A stretch of 64,000 nucleotides of DNA from Lepidodermella squamata (GCA_047495785.1 JBLDXI010000024.1:3844001-3908000), one strand, 5' to 3'. Positions 10,730 through 22,982 are shown, counted from the stretch's first letter. Notes: a model not told the origin generated them from the sequence alone. Numbers and translations are program-made.

Positions 10730-13700
10730 TTACAGCTTGGCGTTCTTGTACAGAGTGCGGGCAATCGTGCGCCAGTGCACCTCGTCGGGCCCATCCGCCA
10801 GGCGCAACGCCCGCGCCGCCGCCATGAAACCGCTGAGTGGGAAGTCCTGAGACACCCCAGCGCCTCCATGCACCTAAAAATTGCCAAAATTTATTAAAAA
10901 TTCGAGTTCTCAGAAAACATTCAATTTAATCGGCAAATTTCCAATTTACCAAAGATATACCTCATTTTAAAAATTAATGAAAATTAAGAGGATATTCCGC
11001 GAAATAGTAAGAAGTCCAAGTTGAGCCATTTGTAAGACCCTTCATGCCAGTAAAGAGCCCAATTTAGGTGAAATAAAAAATAGCAAACCTGAATAGCCGT
11101 ATCGATGATGCGTTGGCTGAGAGCTGGAACCACTGCTTTGATCATGGCAATCTCCTTCGCAGCCGCCCGGGCGCCAACTGTGTCGATCATGTGCGCCGCT
11201 TTCAGGACGAACAGCCTAGCCTGCTCCAACTCGGTGTAGCACTTCGCCAGTTCTTGTTGGATGGAATCGCGCATGGCGAGCGGTTTGCCGAACGCTTGCC
11301 GAGACGCAGTTCGAGCGACGGCGAGATCGATCGCCCGAGCGCTCATGCCAATCAACCGCATGCAGTGGTGAATACGCCCTGGACCGAGACGACCCTGCGG
11401 ACACAAATAAATACCATTCAAATTTTTCAAAAGTTCTTCTACAAATAAACTTGCGCCAACCGTAACGGGGTAATTTTGGAAAATACATGTGTTTTGAGAA
11501 TGAAAAAATATGCTCCTTCATACAAAAGAGAGTACATACTAGGTGATTTCCGATTTATCGGCAGATTTTGGCAATTTTGCGAATTTTGTCTGATTTTTGG
11601 CAATTTTTCGCACCAGGTTGATCAAATTTTGAAAAAAAACTGAATAGATCGGTTTTTCGAAAAATTCAAGAAAAATACATTCTCTGCACAAGCCAACCAC
11701 TCGCGTGAATTCTCGCGTGAATTACTTCGCCCTCACATCGCTGCTGTTATTCGAAGGAAGCTGTCGTTTTTTTTAGATCTTACCTCGAATGTGCCAATTT
11801 AGCACGGCCGATAAGAAATCTTGCGGATAAAATAACGCTGAAACATCGAACGGTGCAACTTGTTGGCTCTGTCACGTTTACACTTGAAGAAACTGCATCA
11901 AACAAGGTAACCGCTTTTTCTCTTGGCGCAATGTTCACAGGCTCTGGATGCGAGTTGGATCTAGTCCATATGGATGTAGCCGGACCAGTCGAAGTTCAGT
12001 CTCCAGGAGGATCTCACTGGTACCTGATTCTCGTTGATGATTTTACGCACTACACCTGGGTCTACAAAGTCGGACGTGTTTGATTGCTACAAACATTTCG
12101 AGAATGAGGTAACCACGTTTCAAAATAAGAAAATCAAGCGTTTACGATCGGATACTGCCGGAGAAAATTGATCAACGGCTTTTATCGACCACCCTAAAGT
12201 TCCAGGCGCTAGGCATGAAACCAGTTGTCCACACACCCCGAACAAAATGGTAGCGCAGGAAGAATGGTGAGAACAGTCACGGAGATGGCGGGAACTATGC
12301 TTCTGGAATCCGAATCACCGCGATTTTTATGGGCCGAAGCTATTACTTGCGCAGTTTACGTTCGAAATCGACTTCCATCCTCCGCAATTGACCCAGACAA
12401 GACACCCTTCGAACTCTGGACAGGAAGAAAGCCGAATGTTTCTAATCTCAAGCCGTTCGGATGCGTCGCTTATGCTTTTGTCAATGATCAAGATCGCAAG
12501 AAGTTCGATGCGAAATCGAAAGCCTGTCGTTTTGTTGGATACTCCGGCACCCAGAAGGGTTACCGCCTTTTCGACCCGGTCAATAAGAAAATCCTGTGTC
12601 GAATTGCGGTTCAATTTCACGAGAAGGAATTTCGGATCGAGTCCGACCCCGAGACTAATCGAGTTAGTACAGTGGTAGCCGCGTTTCCTCTCCTCTCGGA
12701 AAGGGAGAGTAGGGTAAGGAAAATGCCCGTGAAATTTGGTTACGAAGATAACGATTTTTTTCAGAAAAATCTACCCAGCTTGGTCCCAGCTGACTCAAAC
12801 TGGGATACGAGGCTACGAGGATACGAGGGATCAGTTCGGATGGACTCCGAACTGATGATCCGCAGGAATGGCCCGCCTCCATTGAAAGCTACGAAAATCT
12901 TAGAGGAGGCGCTGGACGCGTACTTCTCGCGACCGGTGGCACCACTTCTTCTACGAATTTTCGAATTTTCGAGTTTCGAAAACCTACCATTCTGCCCTTA
13001 TTGAAAAGCACGTCCTCGGAAACGTTTAGCATTTAATGTAAAATGAAGAATACAAAGCGCTAGTCTTTATTTGCGACGTCTAACTGTGAACTAATTTTCT
13101 ATCATTTTCGATTCTAGAAAAAGCTGAACATAATTTGAAACCATTCTGGGATAAAGGTCGCGACGGAACAAATTTTCTGCCAGTCTGCCGCGCAGATTTT
13201 TCTACATTTTTTCCGAAATTACCCGATTTTTCACCTAAATGCAGGTGAATGCCCTGCAACAACTAATTATCACACTACTATGTTTCTTCTAATCACTGAA
13301 AGAGCAATATTATGGGAGTGCCCATGCAAAATTAATTTACTGAAATTCCAATTTAAAAAGATGTACAAAATTGCAAACCTGTCCCATGGCGAAGCCGTAG
13401 CCTTCCTCTTGCAGCAGTGCTTCCTTCGCATCGACCCGCACGTTATCGAAAAGCACCTCGCCGTGGCCGCCATGGACGGCGTCGTCGAAGCCGAAAACAG
13501 TCAGCGGCCTGATAACCTTAACGCCGGGTGTGTATCGCGGCACTAGCACCATCGAGTGTTGTTTGTGAACCGGGTTCGAAGCAAGCGCGTCCGATTTGCC
13601 CAGATAAATGATAATCTCACACTTTGGGTTCATTATTCCAGATGTCCACCACTAAAATCGCAAAAAAAGAAAATTTATTCAAGAAATTCTGAATAAACAT

Positions 13701-16441
13701 AGAAATTAAAAAATTAAGAAATTAATGAGAAATTCAAAAAATAAAATTGTCATTTTTGGAAAAAAAATTAAAAAATAGATGCTCAAGTTTTTAAATTTAG
13801 AAAAAATTTAGAAAATTTCCAACTTGAAAAACTAACTTTGCGCCCATTCAGAACAAGTTGATCGCCTTCGCGTCGAATCGCCGCCGAGATATTAGTCGCA
13901 TCCGACGACGCAACAGCCGGTTCAGTCATGGCGAACGCAGATCGAATCTCGCCCGACAGTAGCTTATACAACCACTTGGCCTGCTGAGCCGCATTGCCGT
14001 ACTTGATCAGCACCTCCATGTTGCCCGTATCCGGCGCGGCGCAGTTGAAAATTTCCGGGCCAAATGGCTGGTAACGACCCATCAGCTCGGCCATATGCGC
14101 GTACTCGACATTCGTCAAACCAGCCCCGGAAAATTTGTTGTTCGGGTCCAAATCGCGGCACAGCCACAAATTCCACAGACCGTCCTTTTTCGCTTCTTCC
14201 TTCAGTTGCTCGAGTTTCGGGTGTTTCGTCGACCATTTTTCGTTCGAATTTTGAAGTTGCTCGTAGAACTCAAGCAATTCCTTTTCAATCGGCGCCAATT
14301 TACCCATGACAAATTTCGACAATTCGCCGTAGATTTTCTTGGCTTTCGGGCCCAAATCGTCGGGGCTCATGGCAAAATTTGAAGAGCTCGGCGGCGATGA
14401 TTTTTTCACCTCGCCAGCGTCTTGCCCAACGATTTTGAGTGCGATTTTCGCGAGAACTGGCACGGCCTCGCCGAATTTTTCGCTGCCAGGCGACGAGGAT
14501 TGGCCGCTGATTGCGCGTTTGTAAACACCCTGAGAGATAGCGGCGTACCGGAAAGCGCAGAAAGCGAGGTAGAATTTCATGAATTCAACCGGATTTTCAG
14601 GCATATTCGGCACTTTTGCGAGTTTAAAGTACTCGGCAATGTGGTCGTGAACACGAGGCAGACCCAATTTATCAATATCAAGCTCGGCCATTCCGCTGAA
14701 AACCTAAAATTGAGACAAATATAACCAAAAATTCGGAAAGCAAATTCTGGAAAATTCATACGTTGAAAGCTGATGGCACAAAATAGTGGAAAATGGACGT
14801 TGCCACGTCAGTGTAAGGATCGCCAACAGTCGACAGTTCCCAGTCAAGAACACTCAACACTTTGTCGTTGTGTCGATCGAAAATCAAGTTATCCAACCGG
14901 AAATCGCCATGGATGAGCGTGACTCGCGATCCAGCTTTAGATTTTGCGATTTTGGCGCAATTCTCCTTCAGCCACGCTATTAACTTATTCATCGCTGGGT
15001 GGTCAGTTGTTTTCGCAGCTTCGTACTGCTGAACCCAGCGCGATAGATTCCGTTCAAGATAACTCGAATCGCGTTTACCCCACTGAGACAGACCGACTTT
15101 GTCCAAATCAACGGAATGAATCGCTGCGAGAACTTTATTCATCTCAGAGTACAATTTACGCCGCCTTTCGATGGGTACCACCTCTTGAAGGGTCATGTTC
15201 TTATAGATTGACCCTTCAACGTAATCCATGACAAAGAATTCACTGCCGATTACGCTAGGATCGTTGCAATAGGCGTGAGTTTTCGGTACTGGAACGTCTG
15301 AATTGGCGAGGGCTGAAAATAGCTTGAATTCTCGGTCGATCATATGAGCAGACTGCAGCAATTTCCCTGGCTGAACACAAATATTGAGTCAAAGTTGCGA
15401 TAATTTAACAAAAACTAACCGGTTTACGACGTAAAACCAGCTTAGAATCGCCGTGTTTAACCAAGTAAGTCGGATTCGACCGGCCATTAACGAACTGACG
15501 GACCGCAGGGAAGTCTTCAGAAGGTTTGACGTGCTGATTCAGGTAATCTCTGACCTTCTCAAGGGGTAGCTTCAAATGCTTAGCCGGCGATACAGTGCCA
15601 GGAGCGTGGCAACGAAGCGACAAATTAAGCAATTTCTCCAAATCGTCGACAACTTGGCGGGGGCTTTCGGCTTTTATCGTGTGAATGCCTAATTGGCTCG
15701 CAGCTTTCAGATTGTGCCCTAAATCGTCGACAAAAATGGTTTCACTCGGCTCGACTGAAAGCTGCTTCAACACAAGTTTGTAGATGTCGTGCTCGGGTTT
15801 GCGGAATCCGACGCGGAATGATTCAACGACAGTGTCAAACATTTTCCGGTTGATAGGCAACGGGTGTTCAAGGTATTTTCGATTAATCATCCAGTTGTTT
15901 GTCAGCAGGCCGGTTTTAAGGCCATCAGCTCGCAGGGCTTTGGCTGCGTGAGACACGATTTCGTAATCTTTGTTTTCGAATGAAACCGAGCCAAATATTT
16001 TGAAGACAACATCGCGGACTTCCTCAGCTGGTATCATCTAATACCGTCAACTCATAACATGAGCTATCTATAAGTGTAAAACGTACGCCTTGCATAACGC
16101 TCTTGAATGCAACAGCGAATTCTTCCAAGTCCAGTTTGCCTTTCTCAAGGTCAGCAAACTCCTGACTCGTGACCAAGCGTTTCGCAAATGATAATGGTTC
16201 AAGCTTGTATTGCTGTTCAACATCTAGAATTTACAAATAATAAACTCATTTTTGACACGGGCGACGAGCAACCTCTGATAGCTTGAATTGGAGAGGGCAT
16301 AAAAACACCTCCAAGGTCGAATACAACGGCTTTGAACTTGCGAGGGTGGGCGGCGTCAGCAGCATAATTTCGCAACGGCATGGTTGCAGCAGCAATCACA
16401 GGTGATTTATATCCAGCAGCGAAATTAGCAACTCGATACAT
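10730..16441 (-). CDS. ACAD10: ACAD10-type protein: HAD-like hydrolase, APH kinase-like and acyl-CoA dehydrogenase
   Basis: Eight exons: complement(10730..10873, 11089..11394, 13379..13651, 13837..14703, 14762..15370, 15420..16037, 16087..16223, 16273..16441), frame exact, 1040 aa (human ACAD10 is 1059). A basic, Ala-rich N-terminus looks like a mitochondrial targeting signal. A HAD domain starts at about residue 36 (V-V-F-D-L-G-G-V) and runs to about 260. An aminoglycoside-phosphotransferase-like kinase follows, with the catalytic loop H-G-D-F-R-L-D-N near 460 and L-D-W-E just after it. The acyl-CoA dehydrogenase is C-terminal (about 640-1040; [12 protein letters not shown]-x-S-G, final V-H-G-G-A-G-V). 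The family acts in mitochondrial beta-oxidation of hydroxylated or branched acyl-CoAs, with the kinase phosphorylating a hydroxyl group. Intron 6 (11395-13378) is unusually long and holds a Copia remnant. Confidence 0.95.
11853..13004 (+). mobile_element. degenerate Ty1/Copia retrotransposon fragment (integrase region)
   Basis: Two plus-strand open segments (11853-12083 and 12225-13004) encode Copia integrase-core and post-integrase sequence: the D-x-x-G-P and L-I-V-D-D-F-T motifs, then P-E-Q-N-G, F-W-A-E-A, the N-R-L-P-S segment and the K-x-R-F-V-G-Y module. Frameshifts and an in-frame stop near 12169 separate them. No reverse transcriptase, RNase H, gag or LTR is visible. It sits antisense inside intron 6 of ACAD10, so it is a dead insertion. 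Confidence 0.85.
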
Positions 16442-17280
16442 CAGGAAAAGTTATCATCCAAAATTATTAGAAAAACCTAGTAAAAATAATGAAACGCGAA
16501 ATTTAAAAGTTTGATGTGAGCGTGGCCCAAGCCTCGCGTCAATTCGCAGTTAAAATTGACCTTTTTAAATATAATAAAATTGTGCGACAGGAGTGTTTCG
16601 GTAATATTGCCATTATCATTTTGAGAGAACGACATCGATCAACTTGCAACTTCAATCAGACTCTGGTAAATTGCCGGTTTGAGAAATATCTGTGGAGAAA
16701 TGAGTTGGAGAAAATTCGCCGGTTTGAAAGGAGAGATGCAGAATTCCAGATCTCGAAAAACGTGGCCTGCTAGCATATGGCCCGCCAACTTCAGGTACGC
16801 CGTTAAGTTGGGTACTTAAGCCGGCGCCGGTAACGACTCAAAAAGGTCAGCGTAAGGTCAACATAGTGGCAAATTTGACAAGCATCCAGAATGGCCGTAC
16901 TGGCTGAGCTCTGCCTCTGGACGCTTCATACCCACTGGCTCGGACTTCGGACTGCGAGGATGACGACTTCTCAATTCTCTCAATTCTCAATTCTCAATTT
17001 CTCAATTTTCTCAAAACCTGTATGTATGGTTTGTGCTCAATTCGATAATTTACCGCGCAATTCATGACATAACATTTTTGTATATTATGTAAAATTACTA
17101 AAAATTTTAATTTAAATGTCAAATGAATAAAAATATTTTTAATAGCAACGTAGCAACGCGTCCCCTATCCCTGTCTATTTCAAACGATTCCAGAAATATT
17201 CCGATTAGCCTGCGACGCTTTGATCCCAGGCAGTTATACACTATAGCATAAATCACTTGTTTGAATGATAGCGCTTTTCC
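16442..17280. promoter_or_regulatory. divergent intergenic region between ACAD10 and the ciliary cluster
   Basis: 839 bp between head-to-head genes, so it probably contains both promoters. A short TCTCAAT-type tandem repeat occupies about 16970-17016. No gene recognised. Confidence 0.4.
16970..17016. repeat. TCTCAAT-type short tandem repeat
   Basis: Six or so imperfect copies of TCTCAAT or TTCTCAA in a row. Confidence 0.8.
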
Positions 17281-18690
17281 ATGCCTCTTTCTGGTAAAAA
17301 GAAAAAGGGAAAGAGGAAGAAGAAGGTTTCCGAAGAAGCTCGTGAAAGGAAGAAGCTCGATAAATGGGATACGAAGGCAATGAAACATGTCTTGTCTCTA
17401 GACCACTACACCGATATTCTCCAGCATTTGCTAAGCTGGTATCAAGATAACGAGAAGCTGATTTACAAATATTTTCTCGCTCTTCCTCGACCAATCGATG
17501 CTGAATTGCTTGAACTGTATTTCTCAACAATCCGGCCGCAGAACACAGAAGAATCGAAACCATCAGAGACTGAAGAGTCATCCACATCCACAGACCATGC
17601 GTTATACACATCTATGTCTATGTTCACAAAGGGCCTAATGGATCTAGGTGCTCCTTATTCAGAAATCGAAACGCATATAATGTGCCGCCTAATTCAATGT
17701 GCTACAACTATCAAACCTCCCGTCGAAGAAGTTACTGAGGATGACGAGCAAAACCCCGGCGAGAAAGCGCCATCTCCTATTGAGAAGCCTTGGAGCAAGT
17801 CAGCAACTAAAGCGTCAAACACTGCCCCAGATGATTCGTCGTCTGAGCCTGAGAAGCCAACACTGCGAGATCAACCGGGACTATTTCAAGATTTGATTAT
17901 CAAGATAACTGGTTCTTTGAAAGTTCTAAAAACCGAGGAGCAAACAATCTGGAAAATTTTAAAATCGAATATCCCTGCTCAACACAAAAACAAAGAACAA
18001 ATCCCTTGGATTAAGGATTGCCTAGAACGCCGAAAAATCGCAGAAGCTCTGAAGAAAAAGAAGAAGAAAAAGAAGAAGCGTGCTAAATCAGCATCAGGAC
18101 CGGCATTCGACCGCTGTAAGACTTGTGATTTGATACTTACAGATACTTATGCTGGACCGAAGGATTCGGAATTCAGTTATTTAAAAGTAATATGTCGCCT
18201 AGCCCGAATGGATAAAAAAGAGCATCATCCAATGCATGTTGTGGTTTACGCTCAATCTCACTGGCTTTTCGCTCAAGTTGCTGCTAATATTTTGGAACAA
18301 ACAGATTTGGCAACGCAAAGACTTCACCTCTATACAAAGCTACCAACCTTTGAGCCGAGCTCGCCTCATCCGTCCAACGGCGTAAAACCAGTCTCACCGG
18401 GATTGTCGCTGGAACAGTATGGCTGTATAGGCGGGCCGAGGTTGGAACCTGTTGAAGTAACAATTTACTACGACTTCCGACCTCCGAAAGTGGCGATTCA
18501 ATGTCCATTACTCAATTCAGAAATGATTTACGATTATGGCGAATATAAAAATTATAAAGAGCAGAACTTGAATTATCAGCTTGATTATGCTAAAAATTAT
18601 ACTCAGCAACGGAAGTCAGGGCTGGGGGATTATTCAAACAAGGAGACTGACGAAAGCGGTGGCTCTGATGACTCTTCAGACTCGGATTAA
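17281..18690 (+). CDS. unrecognised lysine-rich protein, first gene of a putative ciliary operon
   Basis: Single uninterrupted frame of 469 aa from ATG 17281 to TAA 18688-18690. I do not recognise the family. Visible features: a very basic N-terminus (residues 5-25), a probable helical region (35-80), an acidic Ser/Glu-rich linker (90-200), and a long poly-Lys tract (about 257-270). A globular part with a C-x-x-C pair (F-D-R-C-K-T-C-D, about 277-284) follows, and an acidic Ser/Asp tail ends the protein. The next gene, DNAAF6, starts 56 bp downstream and LRGUK follows, both tied to motile cilia or sperm. By context this may be a cilium-related protein; that is inference only. AATAAA overlaps the stop codon (18690-18695). 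Confidence 0.8.
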   Translation: MPLSGKKKKGKRKKKVSEEARERKKLDKWDTKAMKHVLSLDHYTDILQHLLSWYQDNEKLIYKYFLALPRPIDAELLELYFSTIRPQNTEESKPSETEESSTSTDHALYTSMSMFTKGLMDLGAPYSEIETHIMCRLIQCATTIKPPVEEVTEDDEQNPGEKAPSPIEKPWSKSATKASNTAPDDSSSEPEKPTLRDQPGLFQDLIIKITGSLKVLKTEEQTIWKILKSNIPAQHKNKEQIPWIKDCLERRKIAEALKKKKKKKKKRAKSASGPAFDRCKTCDLILTDTYAGPKDSEFSYLKVICRLARMDKKEHHPMHVVVYAQSHWLFAQVAANILEQTDLATQRLHLYTKLPTFEPSSPHPSNGVKPVSPGLSLEQYGCIGGPRLEPVEVTIYYDFRPPKVAIQCPLLNSEMIYDYGEYKNYKEQNLNYQLDYAKNYTQQRKSGLGDYSNKETDESGGSDDSSDSD

Positions 18691-18719
18691 ATAAATAGTT
18701 TATTATCGATCTATTGTTT

Positions 18720-18729
18720 ATGTTTTTAG
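18720..18729 (+). promoter_or_regulatory. candidate trans-splice acceptor of DNAAF6
   Basis: Pyrimidine-rich ATGTTTTTAG ends 17 bp before the DNAAF6 ATG and 30 bp after an AATAAA, as expected between cistrons of a spliced-leader operon. RNA evidence would be needed. Confidence 0.5.
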
Positions 18730-18746
18730 AATTGTATTTATTAAAA

Positions 18747-19361
18747 ATGGACTTTGGAGGGCCTGATTCTTTGTTTGCTTTGGCCAATTTGCTGAATCCT
18801 CCTATGCGAAAGGAGGACCTGGATGACGACGATGACGATATAAAAATGCCGCGAGGCCGGCCTGCTTTTGCCGCGCCCAGCGATTTGAAGCCGAAATCAA
18901 CGGATAAGCCAATGACTCAAGATGAGAAACGCGATTTAAAACGGCAAGAGCGTACGAAGAATTTGAATTCGAAAGACATCTGGGACCCTGAAGAGGTCGT
19001 TCCATCGTCGGAATTCGACGATATTTACGACACGAGACAACAGCCGGAATACACAATTTCCTATCGTCAAACTGTAACAACTGACGACGTTTACCTCGGG
19101 ATGAACAACAAATCACCATCTACAGCTAGCTGTGAAATGATGGTCGTTAAAATCGTTCTACCTGATTCGAATAGCGCTAATGATATTGAGTTGAATGTTA
19201 AGAAAACGTTTTTAGATTGCCGCACCAAAACTTATAAATTAGGTCTTCATTTGCCGCATCCTTGTGACGACAAATCTGCGAAGGCTGAGTGGAATACTAC
19301 TAAACACGAATTAAGTGTTGTTCTTAGAATGGTTCGAGAATTTGATGAGTTCAACTTCTAA
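18747..19361 (+). CDS. DNAAF6: dynein axonemal assembly factor 6 (PIH1D3)
   Basis: 204 aa, single exon. The conserved D-I-W-D-P-E-E-V segment, E-F-D-D-x-x-D-x-R-x-x-P-E-Y, Y-R-Q-x-V-x-T-x-D-V-Y-L-G, and the C-terminal CS-like domain (V-K-I-x-L-P, F-L-D-C-R-T, ending M-V-R-E-F-D-E-F-N-F) match animal PIH1D3 along its length (human 214 aa). The protein is a cytoplasmic co-chaperone factor that helps preassemble outer and inner dynein arms. The ATG at 18747 was chosen because upstream codons overlap the spacer and it gives the conserved M-D-F start. Gaps to its neighbours are 56 and 79 bp. Its presence argues for motile axonemes and against a nematode. Confidence 0.93.
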   Translation: MDFGGPDSLFALANLLNPPMRKEDLDDDDDDIKMPRGRPAFAAPSDLKPKSTDKPMTQDEKRDLKRQERTKNLNSKDIWDPEEVVPSSEFDDIYDTRQQPEYTISYRQTVTTDDVYLGMNNKSPSTASCEMMVVKIVLPDSNSANDIELNVKKTFLDCRTKTYKLGLHLPHPCDDKSAKAEWNTTKHELSVVLRMVREFDEFNF

Positions 19362-19414
19362 AAACTCGATATTATCCTCCATCTCAATTAAAATGGTATT
19401 AATAATGGTTTTTC

Positions 19415-19425
19415 CTTAATTTTAG
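19415..19425 (+). promoter_or_regulatory. candidate trans-splice acceptor of LRGUK
   Basis: CTTAATTTTAG ends 15 bp before the LRGUK ATG, within a 79-bp intercistronic gap. Confidence 0.45.
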
Positions 19426-19440
19426 AGATTTATTTTTAAA

Positions 19441-22400
19441 ATGGCAGTAAGTGCTATGACACTTTCGTCCGTTATGGACGACGGTCTGATGACGGATCGC
19501 AGTTTCAATTCACCGCCTAACACTGACAATAAGAGAGATTTGACGTTTGAATCCGTGCCAAAGTTAAAATTAACGAATCGAGCTGTGACTCGCGAGGAAG
19601 AAATTGCTTTCGAAGACGAAGAGATCATTCCTCCGCCTAACGGCCGGCTGACCAAGTCGATTGTTACAAAATTTTTGACGAATTTAGGCATGGCGGGGGA
19701 TGGGACTACGTTCGCATATCGGGATCTGGAGCTACTGGTAAATTGAACAAATTCAATAATGCTGAATTTTTAATTTCAATATTTTTTCAACAAAAGAATA
19801 TGAAGCTGACTGATATTGGTGTTCTCACTACGTATCAGTTCATCCGTCACCTAAATCTATCTCACAACAATTTGACCACCCTAGTCGTGTTAACAAACAT
19901 GCCATGGCTGGAGACCCTAATCGCGTCAAACAACCAAATCGAAGTTTTACTCGATTTTCGCGCGCCTCACGCGCTTCGTCGCGTCGATCTGTCGCACAAT
20001 AACATCCGAGTTATGCCGGATTTAAGCGAGCACGCCTACTTAGAATCGCTAATTCTCGACCACAACGACATTTTGCTGATTGGCGGGCTCGAAAATTGCC
20101 GCAGATTGAAAGAATTACGCCTATCCCACAACAGAATCGGCCAATTGGAGTCGTTGGGCAAGTTGCCGCTTCAAAAATTGGATTTATCGTTCAATCAACT
20201 GGCGAAAATTGAAGGCCTTGAGCGGTTAGAGTTGTTGACTGAGCTGAATTTAAGTGGGAATAAAATTCGTTCGCTAACCGGCCTGTCGTCGCACGCAATG
20301 CTAACTCGGCTAGATTTGAGCTCGAATGAAATTATCGATATTAGCGAAATCGAATATCTATGCTCGTTGTACCTGTTGAACCGGGGCGAATTTTCGTTGA
20401 ATCTATCCAACAACCCAGTTTGCGAATTGCCCGATTTTCGCCTCCACGTCATCCACCGATTTCCTAACGTGGCTGTGCTGAATAATAAGAAGGTTAGGAC
20501 TGAGGAAAGATCAGCGGCGATTTACGCCTTTTCACCGCCCATTGAGCACGTTGCGGCGGTGAACCATGCGGCGTTGGCGATTTATTCGTTTCTACAACCG
20601 GCTGCGCTGGAGACTTACACGCTGCCCGATCCGGATATGTGCTACCCGATGCTGGTTGTTGTTGGGCCGGACGGGTCGGGCCGCGAGTATTTGACCATGC
20701 GACTGGCGAACGAATTTTCCGATGTTTTCTCAACGGGGTAAGCTCAATTTTGTGGCAGTAAAATTTGTGTAAAATTGGTTGTTACAAACTATTTTTACCT
20801 CGATCGAAAATTAGATAATTCAGGGAAGTCAGCAGGAGTCCGAATATCAGAGAAAATTCAAGAATAATTCGAAAAATTGTAGAGAACGCTCTGGAAAATT
20901 CTCAAGCCATTTTTTTTATTTTTTGAAGTGGAACGTATTTATTTTTTTAATTCAAAATTATCGAAATCTAATGATTTTTTAATTTTTTCAGAGCTCTTTG
21001 CACGACTCGGCAGTTGTACTCGGACGAGTTGGACGGGCGAGAATTTGCGCACGTGCCGCTCGAGCTATTCGACGCACAGGTGAAAGCCGGCCAATTTCTA
21101 ACCATCTACAACACATCAGACAAGCATTTATGCGGCTTCCACAAGCAGTCACTGGAGCTAGCCGCACAGGCCGGCACAGCCTGCGCCACCCACATGGAAC
21201 TAGAAGGCATGCTATGCCTGAGACTCGTCCCGTCTTTAAGGCCACGCTACGTCATGGCCGTGCCTATGGATGCCGAGGCTCTAGAGGCTAGGCTGCGGTC
21301 TCGCGGCGTTTTTACGGAGCAGCAAATTCATGAAACTATGAAAAAACGCGAGTTGTACGTTAAATATCACCAACAACACCCTGGCTATTTTGACGCGGCT
21401 ATTTCGACGGATAACCTCGAGGCGGCTTATGAGAAATTACGAGCCCTAGTTTTGGACTACCTAGGCCGCGGCAATGCGCCGATGTCTGGCGTTGGCAGTA
21501 AACAGGTTACGTCGTTATCGGTGGATTTTGCGGCTGAAAATTCGGCGCAACCAGCCGGCGCTAAGGCAATCATGGCTGGCGGGCTGGTTCAGCGAAATGA
21601 CGGTGCTATGTCACCGAGTAACAGCAACACCCTTGGGGTATACATTTATATCATATTTTCATCGTTTTATCCAACTTGAGCAACCATTAAATTCAATAGA
21701 AAATGAATTTTTTGAAAACATGGGAAATCATCGAAAATTGGGCTTTTGACGTCCGGGTAAAAGCATTTAAAATTCTCTTGAAATCTGAAATCCAAGACTT
21801 TTTTGAATGTCAAGTTGAAAAATAAAAACTTATTTTTGTATCCAGCTGAGCGCGGCAAGTTTTAGAACTCTCATGGCGGATTTTCTCTACTGTTGCTATT
21901 TCTCTATTATATTTTGCTTCGCTGTTTATATACAAGAAAATTACAATGAATGCTTTTGAAATTTCCAAAATGTTCAAAGCATGATTAGAAATTTTAAAAG
22001 TTTCCTAATTATTTCTTAGACCTTACTTAATTTCAATTAGCTTATAGCTCGAACGGCAATGATTATGGAATTATAATTTTTCAATTTATTTTGTGTTAAT
22101 TTAGACTGAACGGTCGCTGTATAGAGTTCGGTACGAAGCTCTGCAACGCGTGATGAGCGGCGGCCGGCGAGCGTCTGGCCTCAAAGAACTCATGGGCAAA
22201 ATGCGCCAATCTGTCAGGTAAAATCTTTGCGCCTTACATAAAAATTGATTTTATTAAAAATAATGTGACGGAATTATTATTATTACAGGAAAGATGAAGA
22301 AAAGTTGGCCACTGAAGCTTTAACAATTATTTTTATAACAAAATTAACATAGATCGATGCGAGGCTTTTTTTAGAAATTTTAGAAATGCTGGGTTGTTAT

Positions 22401-22800
22401 TTACCGATTATATTTGTGTCAAAAACTAATTTTTTTGTTAATTTTTTTCAGTGCTGGAGGGCGAAGTGGGGCGGTTTTGTTAGCGAATACAGCTCGCCGA
22501 AGCGGAGTGGCGAATCGAAGTGCTGGGGCTGGCGGCGAGGTGAGCGTATCGCTGAATTTCGACGAATCCGGCGGCGAGGATTTAGGGGAGAAACCAGCAG
22601 GCGAGAAACGGCGCCAGACTTACGTGATAACGAGCAACAGAAATTTGGAGCAGCAAGAGACGAGTGATGACGAGGATGATGCGGATCTAGTGAGAAACGC
22701 GTCGGCGAATAGCGGCGAACGGCTCGGATCGGCGCGATACAACGTCCTGCCGCCGATTCGCAGTGTCAGCGAACAGACACCGGCCAATGAGGGACAGTGA
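19441..22800 (+). CDS. LRGUK: leucine-rich repeat and guanylate kinase domain protein
   Basis: Exons 19441..19737, 19797..20737, 20992..21637, 22105..22217, 22452..22800; frame closed, 781 aa (human LRGUK 825). Residues about 100-310 are SDS22-like leucine-rich repeats (L-x-x-L-D-L-S-x-N-x-I pattern, at least eight). A guanylate-kinase-like domain follows, with the P-loop G-P-D-G-S-G-R-E near 395 and L-x-x-R-L-R-x-R-G-x-x-x-x-x-Q-I later. The C-terminal tail is Ser/Gly/Asp-rich. In mammals the protein is needed for sperm head shaping and axoneme growth. A possible 15-nt in-frame micro-exon at about 22288-22302 could be included between exons 4 and 5. It is the third gene of the cluster. Confidence 0.92.
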
Positions 22801-22909
22801 AACAAGTTATACTGATATTTTTGTTACCTTCGAATAATAACTATTTTTAAAATGTTGAAAATAAAAAGCTCATATATGGTATAACTTCCAGCAGTCAATA
22901 TATTAATCA

Positions 22910-22982
22910 GCCCGGTTAGCTCAGTCGGTAGAGCATGGGACTCTTAATCCCAGGGTCGTGGGTTCGAGCCCCACATCTGGCG
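22910..22982 (+). tRNA. tRNA-Lys(CTT)
   Basis: 73 nt, anticodon CTT, acceptor GCCCGGT/ATCTGGC with one mismatch; all other arms normal. Confidence 0.88.

Noticed and set aside
16972-17015. TCTCAAT repeats considered as a CRISPR-like or telomere-like array
   Set aside because: Units are 7 bp, imperfect and few; a simple microsatellite in a eukaryotic spacer.
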